Source: Epiperipatus broadwayi (Eukaryota; Onychophora; Udeonychophora; Euonychophora; Peripatidae). Taken from it: a stretch of DNA of 64,000 nt. Where the stretch lies: contig JAQFVV010012394.1 of assembly GCA_028023455.1 (NCBI GenBank), positions 23,638,900 to 23,702,899 of the forward strand, read 5' to 3'. Both the position numbers and the translations under genes were made by a program. A model generated the notes under the pieces. That model was not told the origin of the DNA. It searched no databases and saw only the letters and a program-made list of their open reading frames with translations. Positions 59,101 through 62,016 of the stretch are shown here, piece by piece; within the stretch, counting starts at the first letter, position 1, and every line of letters starts with the position of its first letter.

Positions 59101-62016
59101 ACTAATTGCACACCCCATTAACCACCCCTTATGTATACTCCAATATTCACTATTATATTTAAAATACGAACTTTTATGTATTAAAATTAAATCTTCTATA
59201 ATATTAATTACTTCTATATCATTAATATGCATATATAATTTCTGTATTAATATTTCTATACTTTTTGTTCTTGGAATGCTAGGATACATCTTTTCAATAT
59301 CCATTACAATTATACTTTGGTTTCTATTTAATTTTGTCATATTTAACTTATTTATAATAGCCTCTGTATTTTTAATGCAAAACTCCCCATAACCAATAAT
59401 ATTTACTATCCACTTATTTAAATACTTACAAAATCTTTGTAGAATAAAATTAGTAAAATTAAATAATAATCTCAATGAATTATTTTCTTTATGAGTTTTT
59501 ACCTTAGTAAATAAATATGGGGAGTTTTGCATTAAAAATACAGAGGCTATTATAAATAAGTTAAATATGACAAAATTGAATAGAAACCAAAGTATATTTG
59601 TAATGGATATTGAAAAGATATATCCTAGCATTCCAAGAACAAAAAGTATAGAAATATTAATATAGAAGTTATATATGCATATTAATGATATAGAGGTAAT
59701 TAATATTATAGAAGAAGGTTTAATTTTAATACATAATAGTTCGTATTTTAAATATAATAGTGAATATTGTATATACATAAGGGGTGGGTAATGGGGTGTG
59801 CAATTAGTGGATCAATGTCATCAATATTCATCAACGAAATGGAAATGAAAATTGTTAATAGTAGGATAGAAAATCAAGATATAATACATTATTTTAGATA
59901 TGTTGATGATATATTAATAATTGGTAATAAAAGAGCTATAAAGAAAACATACAATGAACTTAATAATAATATGGATAATATAAAATTTACAATTATAGAA
60001 ATTGATGTTAAAATAAAATATTTAGATATACAGATAGATGATAATAATATAATTACATTAAAACACTTCTTTAAAGAAGATAAATTAAGGAAAATAATTT
60101 CTATGGATTCGCAACAGGCATGGATACAAAAAATTGCAGTTATTAAAAATTTTAAAAACAAAAATGATAAATATAACACAGATAGGAAGATAGCTACTTT
60201 GCAAAAAGAGAAATTTATAAAGTTATATCCTAGTTATAGATATAACCCTAGAAGCATTAGAAATATATTCTTTAATTATAAACAAAATAATTTGGGTAAT
60301 AATAGTGAACCAGAAAATATAAAATGGGTAAAACTTTCATATGTTCCTAAAATTTATTAATACATTATTAAAAAATAAAAATTATATAGATCAAAATATT
60401 AAAATAGGGTGGTCAAACAGTAAAACTCTTGATATATTAGTAGGGAATTATAAAATAAAAGATGATATAAAATATAAAAAAGGTTTAGTATATAAAATTA
60501 CTTGTGGGGTTTGCAGTATGGTTTATTATGGACATACAACAAAACAAATAGAAGAAAGGGCTAAAGAACATAATAATGCTATTAATAGAAGAGATGACAG
60601 ATCTGCATTATATGTTCACTAATTAAAATATGGACATAGAATAGATTGTGTTAAGAATATAAGTCCATTAATTTATATTAAAGAAATTAATAGAAGGAAG
60701 ATAAATGAAACCAATTACATTAATTATAACAGAAATAATTGTATGAACATTTATAAAACATCAATTAATTTAACTAATAATTGGATAATGACAAATGAAT
60801 GGAGGGTTGTATAATATGTGTTGTTATAAAGATATTGAAGTGTAATTATAGGCTTGTGTTAATTTTATATAGAGCCAGTAGATGTCACTATGTATGCAGT
60901 ATAGGTTATTTTTGTAATTAAACCATATTGAAAAGGGTAAAAATTTAAAATTTGCCGAAAAGAGCTTTTTTATGTTTTATTTGTGATGATTATATGACTA
61001 TATTACAGCTATTGTTATATAGCATTTTGTTGTTAGTAAAGTTATTTTATTATATATATATGATTTATTTTTAATTTGAAAAAGCAACATAAAGGATTTA
61101 TTCCTTGTATTTTAGATGTTTTAATAATAATATAACAAATTATAGAATTCTGTTTAAAATAAAAAAGTCATATGGTAAGTTGTTTGAAGATCATATAATA
61201 TTGGAGTGACAGTTTGCATACAATATCATTACAATTGACAAATAGAGAATTTTTTACTATACTGCACTAAGAATCAATCTAAAATCCTTTATTTCTACCA
61301 ATATGCTGAATTCAGAAAAGTAATAATAATTATGTAGTTTGTCATTCAACAGATTGAGTGATATTCAAACACAAAAATTTTAGGCTATGCATAAGAGTTT
61401 CACCCAATGAGATTTTTCTCTTCACTTTCCTCAGTCAGGAAACAACCAATGAATCTTTAGTATATCACCCAAGCACTGCATTGAATAAGCTTTAAAATCA
61501 GCAGAAATTCTACTATTAGATAAATCTTTAAAAATTATTTTTAACAATATCGATTTGAGAACCTTTACAATCAAATAGAATCACTGCATCAAATTAAAGT
61601 AAGAATATGTTCGGTCCATTATAAAAAAATATAGCATTAATCAGATCTGAATGGTTCATCACTCGGGAGGTAATGTAATGAATTTCAAACACCAGAAATA
61701 ATAGAGTTCAACTGTGATCCAAGACTTTTAATCTATCATTTCCACCACTACACTAAACCAAACAGGGCAAAGAGTAACTTAGCCATAATGCTTTTATTTA
61801 CTACAATATCTAACAATTGTCAACAATTAAAGTTTTGTTAAAAAAAATATTTTCATAATATGGACATTTTTAAATAAAAAGTTTAAAAATTATATATAAC
61901 CGTTTGGAAGATGTAACTTAGGAGCATCCAAAGCCCAAGCATAAAGAACTTTTGATCCAGTGGAACATACAGGAGCAGTAACCATTTGGGACTCAGAAGA
62001 CATCTCTCCACAATTC
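7939..62016 (-). CDS. Phm: Peptidylglycine alpha-hydroxylating monooxygenase (PHM), C-terminal nine exons
   Basis: Nine minus-strand exons join in one frame: 61901-62016, 57654-57737, 57446-57494, 42877-42941, 38326-38406, 32843-32919, 29263-29316, 29141-29190 and 7939-8134 (772 nt including the stop). Every intron starts GT and ends AG, and all phases match. Family knowledge: PHM is a secretory-pathway copper and ascorbate enzyme that hydroxylates the alpha carbon of C-terminal glycine in peptides, the first step of amidation. Seen: GVGFKVGG, QVHF (third CuH histidine), HTHKLG (two CuM histidines) and DEMCNFY (CuM methionine). These, with GKVVTGY and NPQTPQMFYPV, favour PHM over dopamine or tyramine beta-hydroxylase. 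The stop comes soon after the core with no lyase domain, so this is a monofunctional PHM. The N-terminal exons, with the HH pair of CuH, are outside the window. Introns range from 72 bp to 21 kb and carry nearly all the transposons. I see no frameshift or stop, so the gene looks functional. Confidence 0.93.
8135..9950. other. PHM last intron, unassigned part
   Basis: Intronic and AT-rich. Around 8470-8640 base composition is more even, but I could not match it to any family. No exon with usable splice sites was found. Confidence 0.4.
9950..10660 (+). pseudogene. Decayed LINE reverse transcriptase C-terminal fragment
   Basis: At about 10540-10640 the plus strand reads CDANTLRTASLALRGKVPP in one frame and, after a frameshift, LLDTQLNITMRNITDAFVNS. 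This pattern (LRT.AL.L ... VD.QLN.TMR.I.G) is common in the region after the reverse transcriptase of arthropod jockey-like LINEs. The upstream ~500 bp is probably the same element but too decayed to read. Confidence 0.5.
10660..11455. other. Intron, nothing recognised
   Basis: AT-rich. The open frame at 10919-11206 is low-complexity Phe, Lys and Leu and resembles no protein. Confidence 0.5.
11460..11565 (-). repeat. Fragment of the hammerhead-like repeat family
   Basis: Contains GTAATCAATGGATGCTAGAA, GGTTTGTGCATAAAATCTAT and TATTCATCCAATAT, the complement of the family 3' half. It is truncated before the hammerhead-like box. Confidence 0.7.
12498..12956 (+). repeat. Hammerhead-like repeat family copy with upstream tail copy
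   Basis: A family tail (TATGTGCTAGTATAAGATAG then TGATCATGTGATG, 12508-12540) is followed in direct orientation by a body from about 12648 (TATATAAGCTATTGAGCTTA) to the tail ATGGAGAGTTTTGCTTTG near 12954. Tail then body in the same direction resembles a partial head-to-tail dimer, unlike the snap-back copies. Confidence 0.7.
12793..12847 (+). ncRNA. Type I hammerhead-like motif with intact boxes
   Basis: CCAA, AGC, TCCTCA, CTGATGA, then hairpin T-GGC / GCC-A with loop CACAA (here the outer position pairs T-A), GAAAC, TA, GTC, TGGGGA, TA, TTGG. Core boxes and both stem I helices are intact. It is the most complete copy along with 6193-6247. Confidence 0.55.
13182..14167 (+). pseudogene. LINE APE-type endonuclease, frameshifted
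   Basis: Frames 13182-13382, 13443-13757 and 13711-14167 together carry the APE nuclease blocks: LEVLAVEETHLREEE (catalytic E), WMVAIIYRA, IMVIGDMNGHIEE (the GDxNxH block) and TWSRNNIFHTIDYTLV (the TW...IDY block). The last block reads SNDSFIVIEMV where SDH is usual, so the final catalytic His is lost. The final part continues as a lysine and glutamate-rich linker to the Merlin insertion site. Confidence 0.7.
14290..14410 (+). repeat. Short tandem repeats near Merlin left end
   Basis: Three units of about 55-60 bp share GTTAACTCGGAGTTAAGTC and TTTCTATG.TAAAA. Such subterminal direct repeats often bind the transposase, but this is only an inference here. Confidence 0.6.
14755..15074 (+). pseudogene. 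Merlin transposase N-terminal remnant
   Basis: Frame one (ATG 14755, 39 codons) reads MANSKTEKMKRWELPDTKAV then SAVTFLQQKMMFVRRMYE. After a +1 shift frame two reads LWTFICKSHSC, stop, KKCALQKGSWFEGFQMPFVK then SLRLLHYRSRDELT. This follows the ISXO2/Merlin pattern: a FLQ...GV segment, a W.C...C zinc-like part, then G.FFEGS.LPL.K.L...Y.W.....T. The catalytic DDE part is absent, so the element could not move on its own. Confidence 0.65.
15090..16560 (+). repeat. Internal minisatellite of the Merlin element
   Basis: About a dozen degenerate units of roughly 90-110 bp share AATAATTGTTGTC, AATCAAATGTAAAC, CAAAGTAACG, ATTATTATTTAAA and an A-rich then ACCCC(T)CCC stretch. A homopolymer C run (15247-15260) sits in one unit. 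Confidence 0.7.
16678..18422 (+). pseudogene. LINE reverse transcriptase, frameshifted
   Basis: Pieces in three frames: KARGLDGWAAEMV and NNYRLIAVTSVLYKVFS (17004-17504), then IDIEKAYDRVNRNKLW (about 17520-17570), RQGGPMSPILFLLYLSEME (about 17700-17755), FADDIFLYAE (about 17836-17866, the catalytic ADD) and VAGLTYGNDALYVS with REAIQGEMGWSSFYMRDAKS (18125-18422). The order of palm and thumb blocks is complete. Several frameshifts and stops inactivate it. The frame then runs into the foldback insertion at 18423. Confidence 0.75.
18694..19868 (+). mobile_element. Pogo/Tigger-like DNA transposon derivative in the foldback left arm
   Basis: Terminal repeats CACCTGGGTCT...TTTACGCG and their complement bound a 1175-bp element. 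It is flanked by TATA on both sides, consistent with a TA target. The uninterrupted site can be read in the right arm of the foldback at about 22550. The interior holds a C-terminal transposase remnant and little else. Confidence 0.75.
19159..19455 (+). pseudogene. Tigger-type transposase C-terminal remnant
   Basis: The frame reads an acidic run (DTEENVEKDNETEVEPVP), then FTSKMIREGLQLSNQLANYF, LINDTNHERALKFQ, an in-frame TGA at 19339, then ELNGCMSGYCVHKQ. The pattern (I..GL.....L..YF...D.....AL.F...L) is the C-terminal tail of pogo/Tigger transposases. The DNA-binding and DDE domains are deleted. Confidence 0.6.
21549..21596 (+). repeat. 48-bp hammerhead-family insertion with 14-bp TSD
   Basis: ATCACATGATCAC followed by GGTGGCAATACTGTATGGAG and the tail GTTTTGCTCTGTT, flanked by the exact direct repeat TATGCTACTAAAGT (21535-21548 and 21597-21610). 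The left arm of the foldback shows the empty site. The insert is an inverted tail end fused to a sense tail end, with the hammerhead-like core missing. Confidence 0.8.
22490..22935. repeat. Subterminal tandem units of the foldback right arm
   Basis: Three units of about 180 bp share CTTCAGGCATTTTTATTT, AAGTGAAGAAATTTT, TGTATTTTCATGGATT and TTTCGATCTATTTCTTGG. The left arm has two such units in inverted orientation. Confidence 0.7.
23043..23499 (+). pseudogene. LINE C-terminal domain with CCHC-like motif
   Basis: The frame resumes after the foldback: VFNWVTSKGQGTRWVRKVMR then YAKDLDKEFMSVYLYKRWDD. Further on (about 23425-23495) it reads GDLVCKLCKEGIENIRHLFK, the start of a CxxC...H...C motif typical of the C-terminus of I/jockey-group LINEs. 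The next Cys codon lies on the far side of the 2.7-kb insertion, at 26188-26190. Confidence 0.65.
23500..26188. mobile_element. 2.7-kb LTR-like insertion in the LINE
   Basis: The insertion separates HLFKQ from CKCLKTERVE of the LINE. The flanks share GTAAAT (23494-23499 and 26189-26194). The interior has no coding frame. The left end reads CTGTAGTAC and the right end GGTACAAT, loosely matching TGT...ACA ends of an LTR. A TATAAATA (about 25243) and an AATAAA (about 26006) would fit a promoter and poly(A) signal in an LTR. The same right end occurs at 1-151. A solo LTR is the best guess but not proven. Confidence 0.45.
26189..26455 (+). pseudogene. LINE extreme C-terminus
   Basis: Frame from TGT at 26188 reads CKCLKTERVEIMKLWKNKYE then KSDYTESGLLVFMLDLG, ending LLWALLLRNS, stop. 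It continues the CCHC-like motif of 23430-23495 across the insertion. Confidence 0.6.
26456..28190. repeat. Tandem array of ~650-700-bp degenerate units
   Basis: Two units align well: 26870-26975 (GCATTTCTTGGCCCGGAAAA, TGCATCGGGACCAGGAACAT) and 27575-27690 (GTATTTCTTGCCCCGGAATA, TGCATCGAGACAAGAATGTC). A second block recurs near 26700, 27300 and 27970 (CA..GATAAAATTNAANGC). No protein is visible and I cannot assign it to a family. Confidence 0.5.
28191..28730 (+). other. Island of more balanced base composition with short ORFs
   Basis: An ATG at 28302 opens MTEEEPADVGLSFGLSKQDL then LEFRICQAVVWTS, stop. A second frame runs 28503-28709. Neither resembles a family I know. It could be a leader or gag-like piece of a retroelement, or an unrelated first exon. 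Confidence 0.25.
29141..29190 (-). CDS. Phm: PHM exon, AARCFMKNDRDVTTFIG
   Basis: 50 nt, phase 0 in and phase 2 out. AARC carries a conserved C-domain cysteine that in PHM pairs with the Cys of the DEMC motif. The exon ends in IG(G), and the final exon, 21 kb away, completes GG and continues TREDEMC. Acceptor CCATAG and donor GG|GTAAAC are good. The 21,006-bp intron at 8135-29140 is the most transposon-loaded part of the window. Confidence 0.92.
29263..29316 (-). CDS. Phm: PHM exon, MFYPVIDDSIVIKKGDTM
   Basis: 54 nt, exactly 18 codons, phase 0 on both sides. It continues PQ|MFYPV from the previous exon and matches the PQAFYPV....GD segment of PHM. Donor ATG|GTGAG and acceptor TTTCAG are canonical. 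The intron to the next exon is 72 bp. Confidence 0.92.
29560..30540 (-). pseudogene. RTE-clade LINE 3' remnant, minus strand
   Basis: Reading the minus strand from 30540 down gives degenerate blocks of the RTE reverse transcriptase C-terminus: GSET then a VERLQ-like block, WKDL, KRLKWIWVGFIARRDDNRQT near 29770-29830, ending with a weak match to the conserved tail. It resembles the intact copy at 54.5-55.8 kb in order of blocks. Many stops. Confidence 0.6.
30541..31340. other. PHM intron, nothing recognised
   Basis: AT-rich, no exon, RNA gene or element end seen. Confidence 0.5.
31355..31442 (+). repeat. tRNA-like SINE head or tRNA pseudogene
   Basis: TAGCCGAGAGGTCAGCGCAA resembles a Pol III A box and GGGTTCGCCTCCTGGCC a B box, 70 bp apart. 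A loop CTTGCAA would give anticodon TGC, but the arms pair poorly and no proper acceptor stem forms. The downstream 100 bp has a TTAATTCATTAATTT duplication, as in a SINE tail. Confidence 0.5.
31866..32282. mobile_element. Snap-back copy of the hammerhead-like repeat family
   Basis: Left inverted part begins ATCACATGATCACCATTC (31866) and runs to CATCCAATATCCCCAGAC (about 32027). The right sense part starts near 32075 (AAAAGATGGCTGCTGGAG) and ends GGTGCTAGTGTAGTTAG. I could not see a clean target duplication. Confidence 0.75.
32134..32188 (+). ncRNA. Hammerhead-like motif with compensatory stem change
   Basis: CCAA, GGC, TCCTCA, box GTGATGA (C3 changed), hairpin AGC / GCT with loop CACAA, GAAAC, TA, GTC, TGGGGA, TA, TTGG. 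The stem pair A-T replaces G-C of the other copies, on both sides. Loss of C3 should abolish activity of this copy. Confidence 0.45.
32843..32919 (-). CDS. Phm: PHM exon, GKVVTGY...NPQTPQ
   Basis: 77 nt encoding (G)KVVTGYVIQNDVWRLIGKRN then PQTPQ. The pattern GKVV.GY....W.LIG..NPQ.PQ is specific to PHM and distinguishes it from DBH and TBH. Acceptor TTTATAG and donor CAG|GTATCA are good. It ends on a codon boundary. Confidence 0.94.
33127..33154 (-). ncRNA. Hammerhead-like motif, left arm
   Basis: CTGAAGA, one extra A, stem GACTG / CAGTC around loop CAGGA, then GAAAC. Position 7 of the hammerhead core is free, so CTGAAGA is an allowed box. Confidence 0.4.
33296..33323 (+). ncRNA. Hammerhead-like motif, right arm
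   Basis: Inverted partner of 33127-33154: CTGAAGA, A, GACTG / CAGTC with loop CAAGA, GAAAC. Confidence 0.4.
33720..36000 (-). repeat. Old LINE-like remnants in a PHM intron
   Basis: Minus-strand blocks such as MFLYGVEVWSLSKGRKRLKN near 34240-34320 recall the post-RT region of LINEs, and 35690-35750 gives RMKLYVEKMEEELVNIIAKA. A foldback of about 65-bp arms (33908-34070, TTACAATCCA.TATTGACAG) lies inside. Everything is too decayed to classify. Confidence 0.35.
36225..36440. mobile_element. PLE-type foldback element
   Basis: Arms of about 100 bp: TATATTGCTTATAATAACTT on the left matches the complement of AAGTTATTATAAGCAATATA on the right. At the centre, 36313-36340 (minus) has CTGATGA, hairpin ACTGC / CAGC and AAAAC, a decayed hammerhead-like box. 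Confidence 0.65.
36849..36882 (-). ncRNA. Hammerhead-like motif, inverted partner (decayed)
   Basis: Minus strand TTGAAGA, a partly mispaired stem ending ACCTCTC, then GAAAT. Confidence 0.3.
37082..37116 (+). ncRNA. Hammerhead-like motif with 7-bp stem II
   Basis: CTGAAGA (37082-37088), one extra G, stem GAGAGGT / ACCTCTC (37090-37096 with 37105-37111) around an 8-nt loop, then GAAAC (37112-37116). The stem sequence is unrelated to that of the GACTG or GGC families while the flanking boxes are the same. Confidence 0.5.
37300..37490. repeat. Partial copy of the 36.7-37.2 kb foldback family
   Basis: Shares AAATTCAAACTTTATTTAAA, ATATTCAACTGTTA, ACATTTC.TGTGGTATTATT and the GGAATCGAATCTGG segment. 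The box at 37404-37436 (minus) is CTGATGA ... GAAAT. Confidence 0.6.
38326..38406 (-). CDS. Phm: PHM exon with the HTH copper M ligands
   Basis: 81 nt encoding ENFEAACKIDEDIEMHPFAF then RTHTHKL(G). The two His of HTH are the CuM ligands (His242 and His244 in rat numbering), and HPFAFRTHTH is diagnostic for this family. The Cys of EAAC is a conserved disulfide cysteine of the C-domain. Acceptor ATTCCAG and donor TAG|GTATAT are good. Confidence 0.94.
38790..38905 (-). repeat. RTE 3' tail fragment
   Basis: The minus strand reads WI.LGE-like codons then TCATCTTGCAATGGATCAAT and a run of TGATAATAATG, the typical RTE 3' end. Compare 55720-55770. Confidence 0.55.
41430..41715 (+). repeat. Hammerhead-like repeat family copy in the LINE
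   Basis: Contains GGTTGCATTAGATCTAAG, the hammerhead-like motif (41525-41575), GGTGGCACTACTAAATGG and a sense-oriented tail TTTGTGTAAGCATAGGAATC then ATGTGATG. It is inserted into the minus-strand LINE. Confidence 0.7.
41525..41575 (+). ncRNA. Hammerhead-like motif
   Basis: ATTCCTA, CTGATGA, hairpin AGC / ACT with loop CACAA (one pair lost), GAAAC, CG, GTC, TGGGGAT. Stem I still pairs through two G-U wobbles. Confidence 0.4.
42645..42876. other. PHM intron, nothing recognised
   Basis: Short AT-rich stretch between the LINE remnant and the PHM exon. Confidence 0.5.
42877..42941 (-). CDS. Phm: PHM exon, MPKLAGVYLI segment at the domain junction
   Basis: 65 nt, phase 2 in and phase 1 out. It encodes MPKLAGVYLILTGGSIPAHQ then S. 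This aligns with the PHM segment where the N-domain passes into the C-domain (the PLIAGMYLMM-like strand of vertebrate PHM). Acceptor TTATTAG and donor CAG|GTAAAT are canonical. Confidence 0.9.
42942..43500. other. PHM intron, nothing recognised
   Basis: AT-rich except 43130-43300, which has a more balanced composition but no frame or RNA that I recognise. Confidence 0.4.
43510..44140 (+). repeat. Direct duplication interrupted by a hammerhead-family insertion
   Basis: A unit of about 210 bp is repeated: ACTAAATG.AAATACG.TA, TCACTAAAT.TCACATTT, CATGAATTTAT, AAAAGCACAT.NACTGATTT. The insertion at 43585-43780 splits the first junction. Confidence 0.65.
43585..43780. mobile_element. Short snap-back hammerhead-family copy, 12-bp TSD
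   Basis: Flanked by ATGAATTTATAT on both sides (43573-43584 and 43781-43792). The inverted tail (CACATGATCACCATCT ... CATACAGTAGTGCCA) jumps directly to AAGCCAGAAACTAGTCTGGG and the sense body, so the 5' half of the hammerhead-like core is absent. Confidence 0.8.
44141..45550. other. PHM intron, nothing recognised
   Basis: AT-rich, no convincing feature. Confidence 0.5.
45550..46920 (+). repeat. LTR-like repeat, copy A
   Basis: Similar over its length to 52650-54150. Both have a TATA box followed by a conserved start-like region (TATAAAAAGGAGGAGACCAG then TTTGATCAGCGTCTTGT near 45962), a CTTACCGGTAAGCTA block, and a leader with CTGGCACCC and GAGTTGATCA. The order promoter then leader suits an LTR plus untranslated leader of an LTR retrotransposon, but no polyprotein follows. 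Confidence 0.5.
47140..47640 (+). repeat. Unclassified LTR-like or repeat segment
   Basis: Balanced composition compared with its surroundings, TATAAAAAG near 47340 and ACAATAAAATAG near 47490. It is not alike enough to copy A to align by eye. No coding frame. Confidence 0.25.
47818..48240 (-). pseudogene. Possible Gypsy-type pol remnant
   Basis: The frame at 48036-48218 reads HTSHYIDINTHISLHQHRPN and KRLKYKVIDGIAEGNLQ. This recalls the segment before the Gypsy reverse transcriptase (H.I.T....I.QR......L......I.D....G.I). The following frame does not show reverse transcriptase blocks, so this is weak. Confidence 0.3.
48240..49080. other. Intron segment with two GC-richer patches
   Basis: Around 48250-48560 and 48940-49070 the base composition is more even (for example GTGGCGCCCTGTACAGCA), suggesting old retroelement ends. 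Nothing firm. Confidence 0.25.
49685..49712 (-). ncRNA. Hammerhead-like motif with intact boxes
   Basis: CTGATGA, one extra T, stem GACTG / CAGTC with loop CAGGA, GAAAC, then T and a GTT triplet. The four bases AGCT before the box pair with AGTT after the triplet, giving a short stem I. Confidence 0.45.
49816..49843 (+). ncRNA. Hammerhead-like motif, inverted partner
   Basis: CTGATGG, T, GACTG / CAGTC with loop CAGAA, GAAAG. Two core positions are changed, so this copy should be inactive. Confidence 0.35.
49961..51115. other. PHM intron, nothing recognised
   Basis: AT-rich with no clear exon or element. Confidence 0.5.
51120..51185 (+). repeat. Minimal hammerhead-family copy
   Basis: ATCACATGAACACCATCTTT and TATGCTAGCACATAA joined directly to CTGTATGGAGAGTTTTGCC. 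Inverted tail plus sense tail only, like 21549-21596 and 53545-53654. Confidence 0.65.
51600..51975 (+). repeat. Copy of the 36.7-37.2 kb foldback family
   Basis: Shares GCTGCTGGCCTGACCAGTGA, the AATCAAATTTGGA segment, CTGAAGA (51807-51813) ... GAAAC (51834-51838) and AAGTTTAAATAAAATTTGAA. The hairpin between the boxes has decayed. Confidence 0.6.
52000..52130 (+). repeat. Diverged hammerhead-family copy
   Basis: Contains CTGATGA, hairpin with loop CATAA, GAAAT, TA, GTC, TGGAAAT (52009-52055), then GATGGCACTAGATA and ATCTATTGATTACTC. Stem pairing is poor, so it looks old. Confidence 0.5.
52131..52650. other. PHM intron, nothing recognised
   Basis: AT-rich, no feature. Confidence 0.5.
52650..54150 (+). 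repeat. LTR-like repeat, copy B
   Basis: Counterpart of 45550-46920. TATAAAAGGCAGAGACCAGT (about 53038), CTTACCGGTAAGCTATGA, CTGGCACCC and GAGTTGATCATGAAAC are conserved in the same order. It contains a 110-bp hammerhead-family insertion at 53545-53654 that copy A lacks. Confidence 0.5.
53545..53654. mobile_element. 110-bp snap-back hammerhead-family copy, 15-bp TSD
   Basis: Exact duplication ATTAATAATTCGCAT on both sides (53530-53544 and 53655-53669). Interior is an inverted tail (CACATGATCACATTTTCT ... ACTCTCCATACAGTATTGCC) joined to a sense tail (GCAATACTGTATGGAGAG). The core is absent. Confidence 0.85.
54515..55759 (+). CDS. 5'-truncated RTE-clade LINE reverse transcriptase
   Basis: An open frame of about 415 codons starts in mid-domain (LYKIFTKIITTRLQ at about 54524), without a true start codon. 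Blocks follow in order: PREQAGFKSGFSTVNHIQ, FLDYEKAFDSINISSV (palm A), KGVRHGDSISPKLFTAVLQE, HLDFADDVVVFA (catalytic ADD), VLSVLTYGSETWMLN, then the RTE tail WSWAGHIARRDDNR and RKRPHVRWMDEIRK. The frame ends at TGA 55757 and is followed by TGATGATGATAA, the typical RTE 3' end. The endonuclease and N-terminal RT are missing. No stop or frameshift remains, so the insertion is young. Confidence 0.88.
   Translation: MIVLYKIFTKIITTRLQRTLDFHQPREQAGFKSGFSTVNHIQVLREVIERTNEYELPLCLGFLDYEKAFDSINISSVIKTLDHQGIDPGYCHILKNVYKIVTATIRLHNDSRKINIEKGVRHGDSISPKLFTAVLQEVFCGLKWEVKGVKVNGDYLSHLDFADDVVVFANNALELQEMLQELSDESRKVGLKINVKKTKVMFNRFSQNMKIKIDYDELEEVNSYKYLCQIINTDGSIMDEINHRIKLGWSAFGRNNLILKGNMPMCLKRKVFNKCVLSVLTYGSETWMLNRRAIQRLQTIQRSMERCMLGVTRRDRKRNVWVRDQTGVTDLLEKIKRLKWSWAGHIARRDDNRGTIEILNRIPRDCKRPRKRPHVRWMDEIRKCAGVIWRREAKDRKRWIELGETFILQWIDNG
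55965..56170 (+). repeat. Second RTE 3' fragment with internal deletion
   Basis: ACATCATTGAAAGAATTGAG, then AGAAAGAGACCACATGTGAG and GATGGATGAAATAAG repeat the 3' end of 55500-55760 at lower identity. The stretch encoding WAGHIARRDDNR is deleted. It ends AAAAATGATGATGATATG. Confidence 0.7.
56171..57440. other. PHM intron, nothing recognised
   Basis: AT-rich with simple ATTT tracts near 56940. No element or exon seen. Confidence 0.5.
57446..57494 (-). CDS. Phm: PHM exon, DGSTDNSG segment
   Basis: 49 nt encoding (D)GSTDNSGIILTHTVEP. It links the third CuH ligand region to the second half of the N-domain. As I remember vertebrate PHM, a cysteine stands where this protein has the N of DNSG, and that cysteine closes a disulfide to the N-terminus. 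It is absent here. The downstream intron is 14.5 kb (42942-57445) and full of repeats. Confidence 0.9.
57654..57737 (-). CDS. Phm: PHM exon with GVGFKVGG and the QVHF copper ligand
   Basis: 84 nt. It encodes GVGFKVGGKTDIKYLVLQV followed by HFADVSKFK. The His in QVHF corresponds to the third CuH ligand (His172 in rat numbering). Acceptor TTCTTCAG and donor G|GTAAG are both canonical. The following intron is only 159 bp, in contrast to the 4.2-kb intron upstream that holds the PLE pair. Confidence 0.93.
58095..58443 (-). pseudogene. PLE GIY-YIG endonuclease, minus arm
   Basis: Reads KGLVYKITCGVC, then MVYYGHTAKQLEERAKEHNN, then DDRSALYVHYLKYGHRIECV and ends EWKVV. VY / YYG form the GIY-YIG pair, R of EERAKEH is the catalytic arginine, CGVC the zinc-like cysteines. 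It is intact in itself but cut off from the RT by the frameshift. Confidence 0.85.
58444..59516 (-). pseudogene. PLE reverse transcriptase, minus arm
   Basis: From about 59516 down: TKVKTHKENNSLRLLFNFTN (RT block 1), SIIVMDIEKMYPSIPR (palm A), WLMGCAISGLMSSIFINEME, IIHYFRYVDDILI (catalytic YVDD), ITLKHF, NPRSIRNIFFNYKQNN and WVKLLYVPKIYNTLLKNKN. This is the PLE/telomerase-like RT order. The open frame reaches 59778 only because the antisense of the plus arm has no stops; that N-terminal part is not PLE protein. It ends by a one-base frameshift at about 58444-58450, just before the endonuclease. Confidence 0.85.
59516..60360 (+). pseudogene. PLE reverse transcriptase, plus arm
   Basis: Starts inside the RT (NSPYL-equivalent DNA) and has a palm A reading MDIEKIYPSIPRT near 59600-59642. 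Stops or shifts occur before 59767, then the frame runs MGCAISGSMSSIFINEME and IIHYFRYVDDILII (YVDD intact). A one-base insertion near 60350 ends it at VPKIY. Confidence 0.82.
60341..60815 (+). pseudogene. PLE GIY-YIG endonuclease, plus arm
   Basis: After the shift the frame reads INTLLKNKNYIDQNIKIGWS, KKGLVYKITCGVCSMVYYGH and TTKQIEERAKEH, then a stop replaces Tyr in VHYLKYGH (60620-60622). The C-terminus to EWRVV (60813) is readable. The lesion differs from that in the minus arm. Confidence 0.82.
61071..61900. other. PHM intron, nothing recognised
   Basis: AT-rich with no clear feature beyond the end of the PLE arm. Confidence 0.5.
61901..62016 (-). CDS. Phm: PHM exon (first in window): disulfide-rich segment before the CuH region
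   Basis: 116 nt, phase 1 at both ends. It encodes NCGEM, then PVCSTG, then KVLYAWALDAP and LHLPNG. The two cysteines match positions of the conserved cysteine cluster of the PHM N-domain, and LYAWA..AP is a PHM signature. Acceptor TTTTCAG at 62017-62023 is strong. The donor CG|GTTATA is weak but required by phase, since G plus GC of the next exon gives NGVGF. The preceding exon, which should carry the HH copper pair, was not found before 64000. Confidence 0.9.

Larger units (their letters stand above)
57842..61070. mobile_element. Head-to-head pair of Penelope-like elements forming a 3.2-kb hairpin
   Basis: Two PLE copies face away from each other: minus arm 57842-59391 and plus arm 59516-61070, separated by about 125 bp of RT sequence present only once. 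Arms match almost throughout, including 3' ends (AACTTTACTAACAACAAAAT on one side, its complement on the other). Both copies are 5'-truncated inside the RT at the same point, the plus arm slightly more. The whole structure lies in one PHM intron, between exons 57654-57737 and 61901-62016. Confidence 0.88.

Noticed and set aside
58730-59392. Plus-strand frames that look like membrane proteins
   Set aside because: Antisense of the minus-arm PLE RT; AT-rich antisense gives Ile, Leu and Phe runs.
59516-59545. GGGGAGTTTTGC in the PLE arm matched to the GGAGAGTTTTGC tail of the hammerhead family
   Set aside because: The match is about 12 bases inside RT coding sequence and does not extend, so it is probably coincidence.
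59517-59778. Hydrophobic N-terminal part of the 444-codon minus frame
   Set aside because: It is the reverse complement of the plus PLE arm, not a membrane domain. The PLE protein starts at about TKVKTHKENN.
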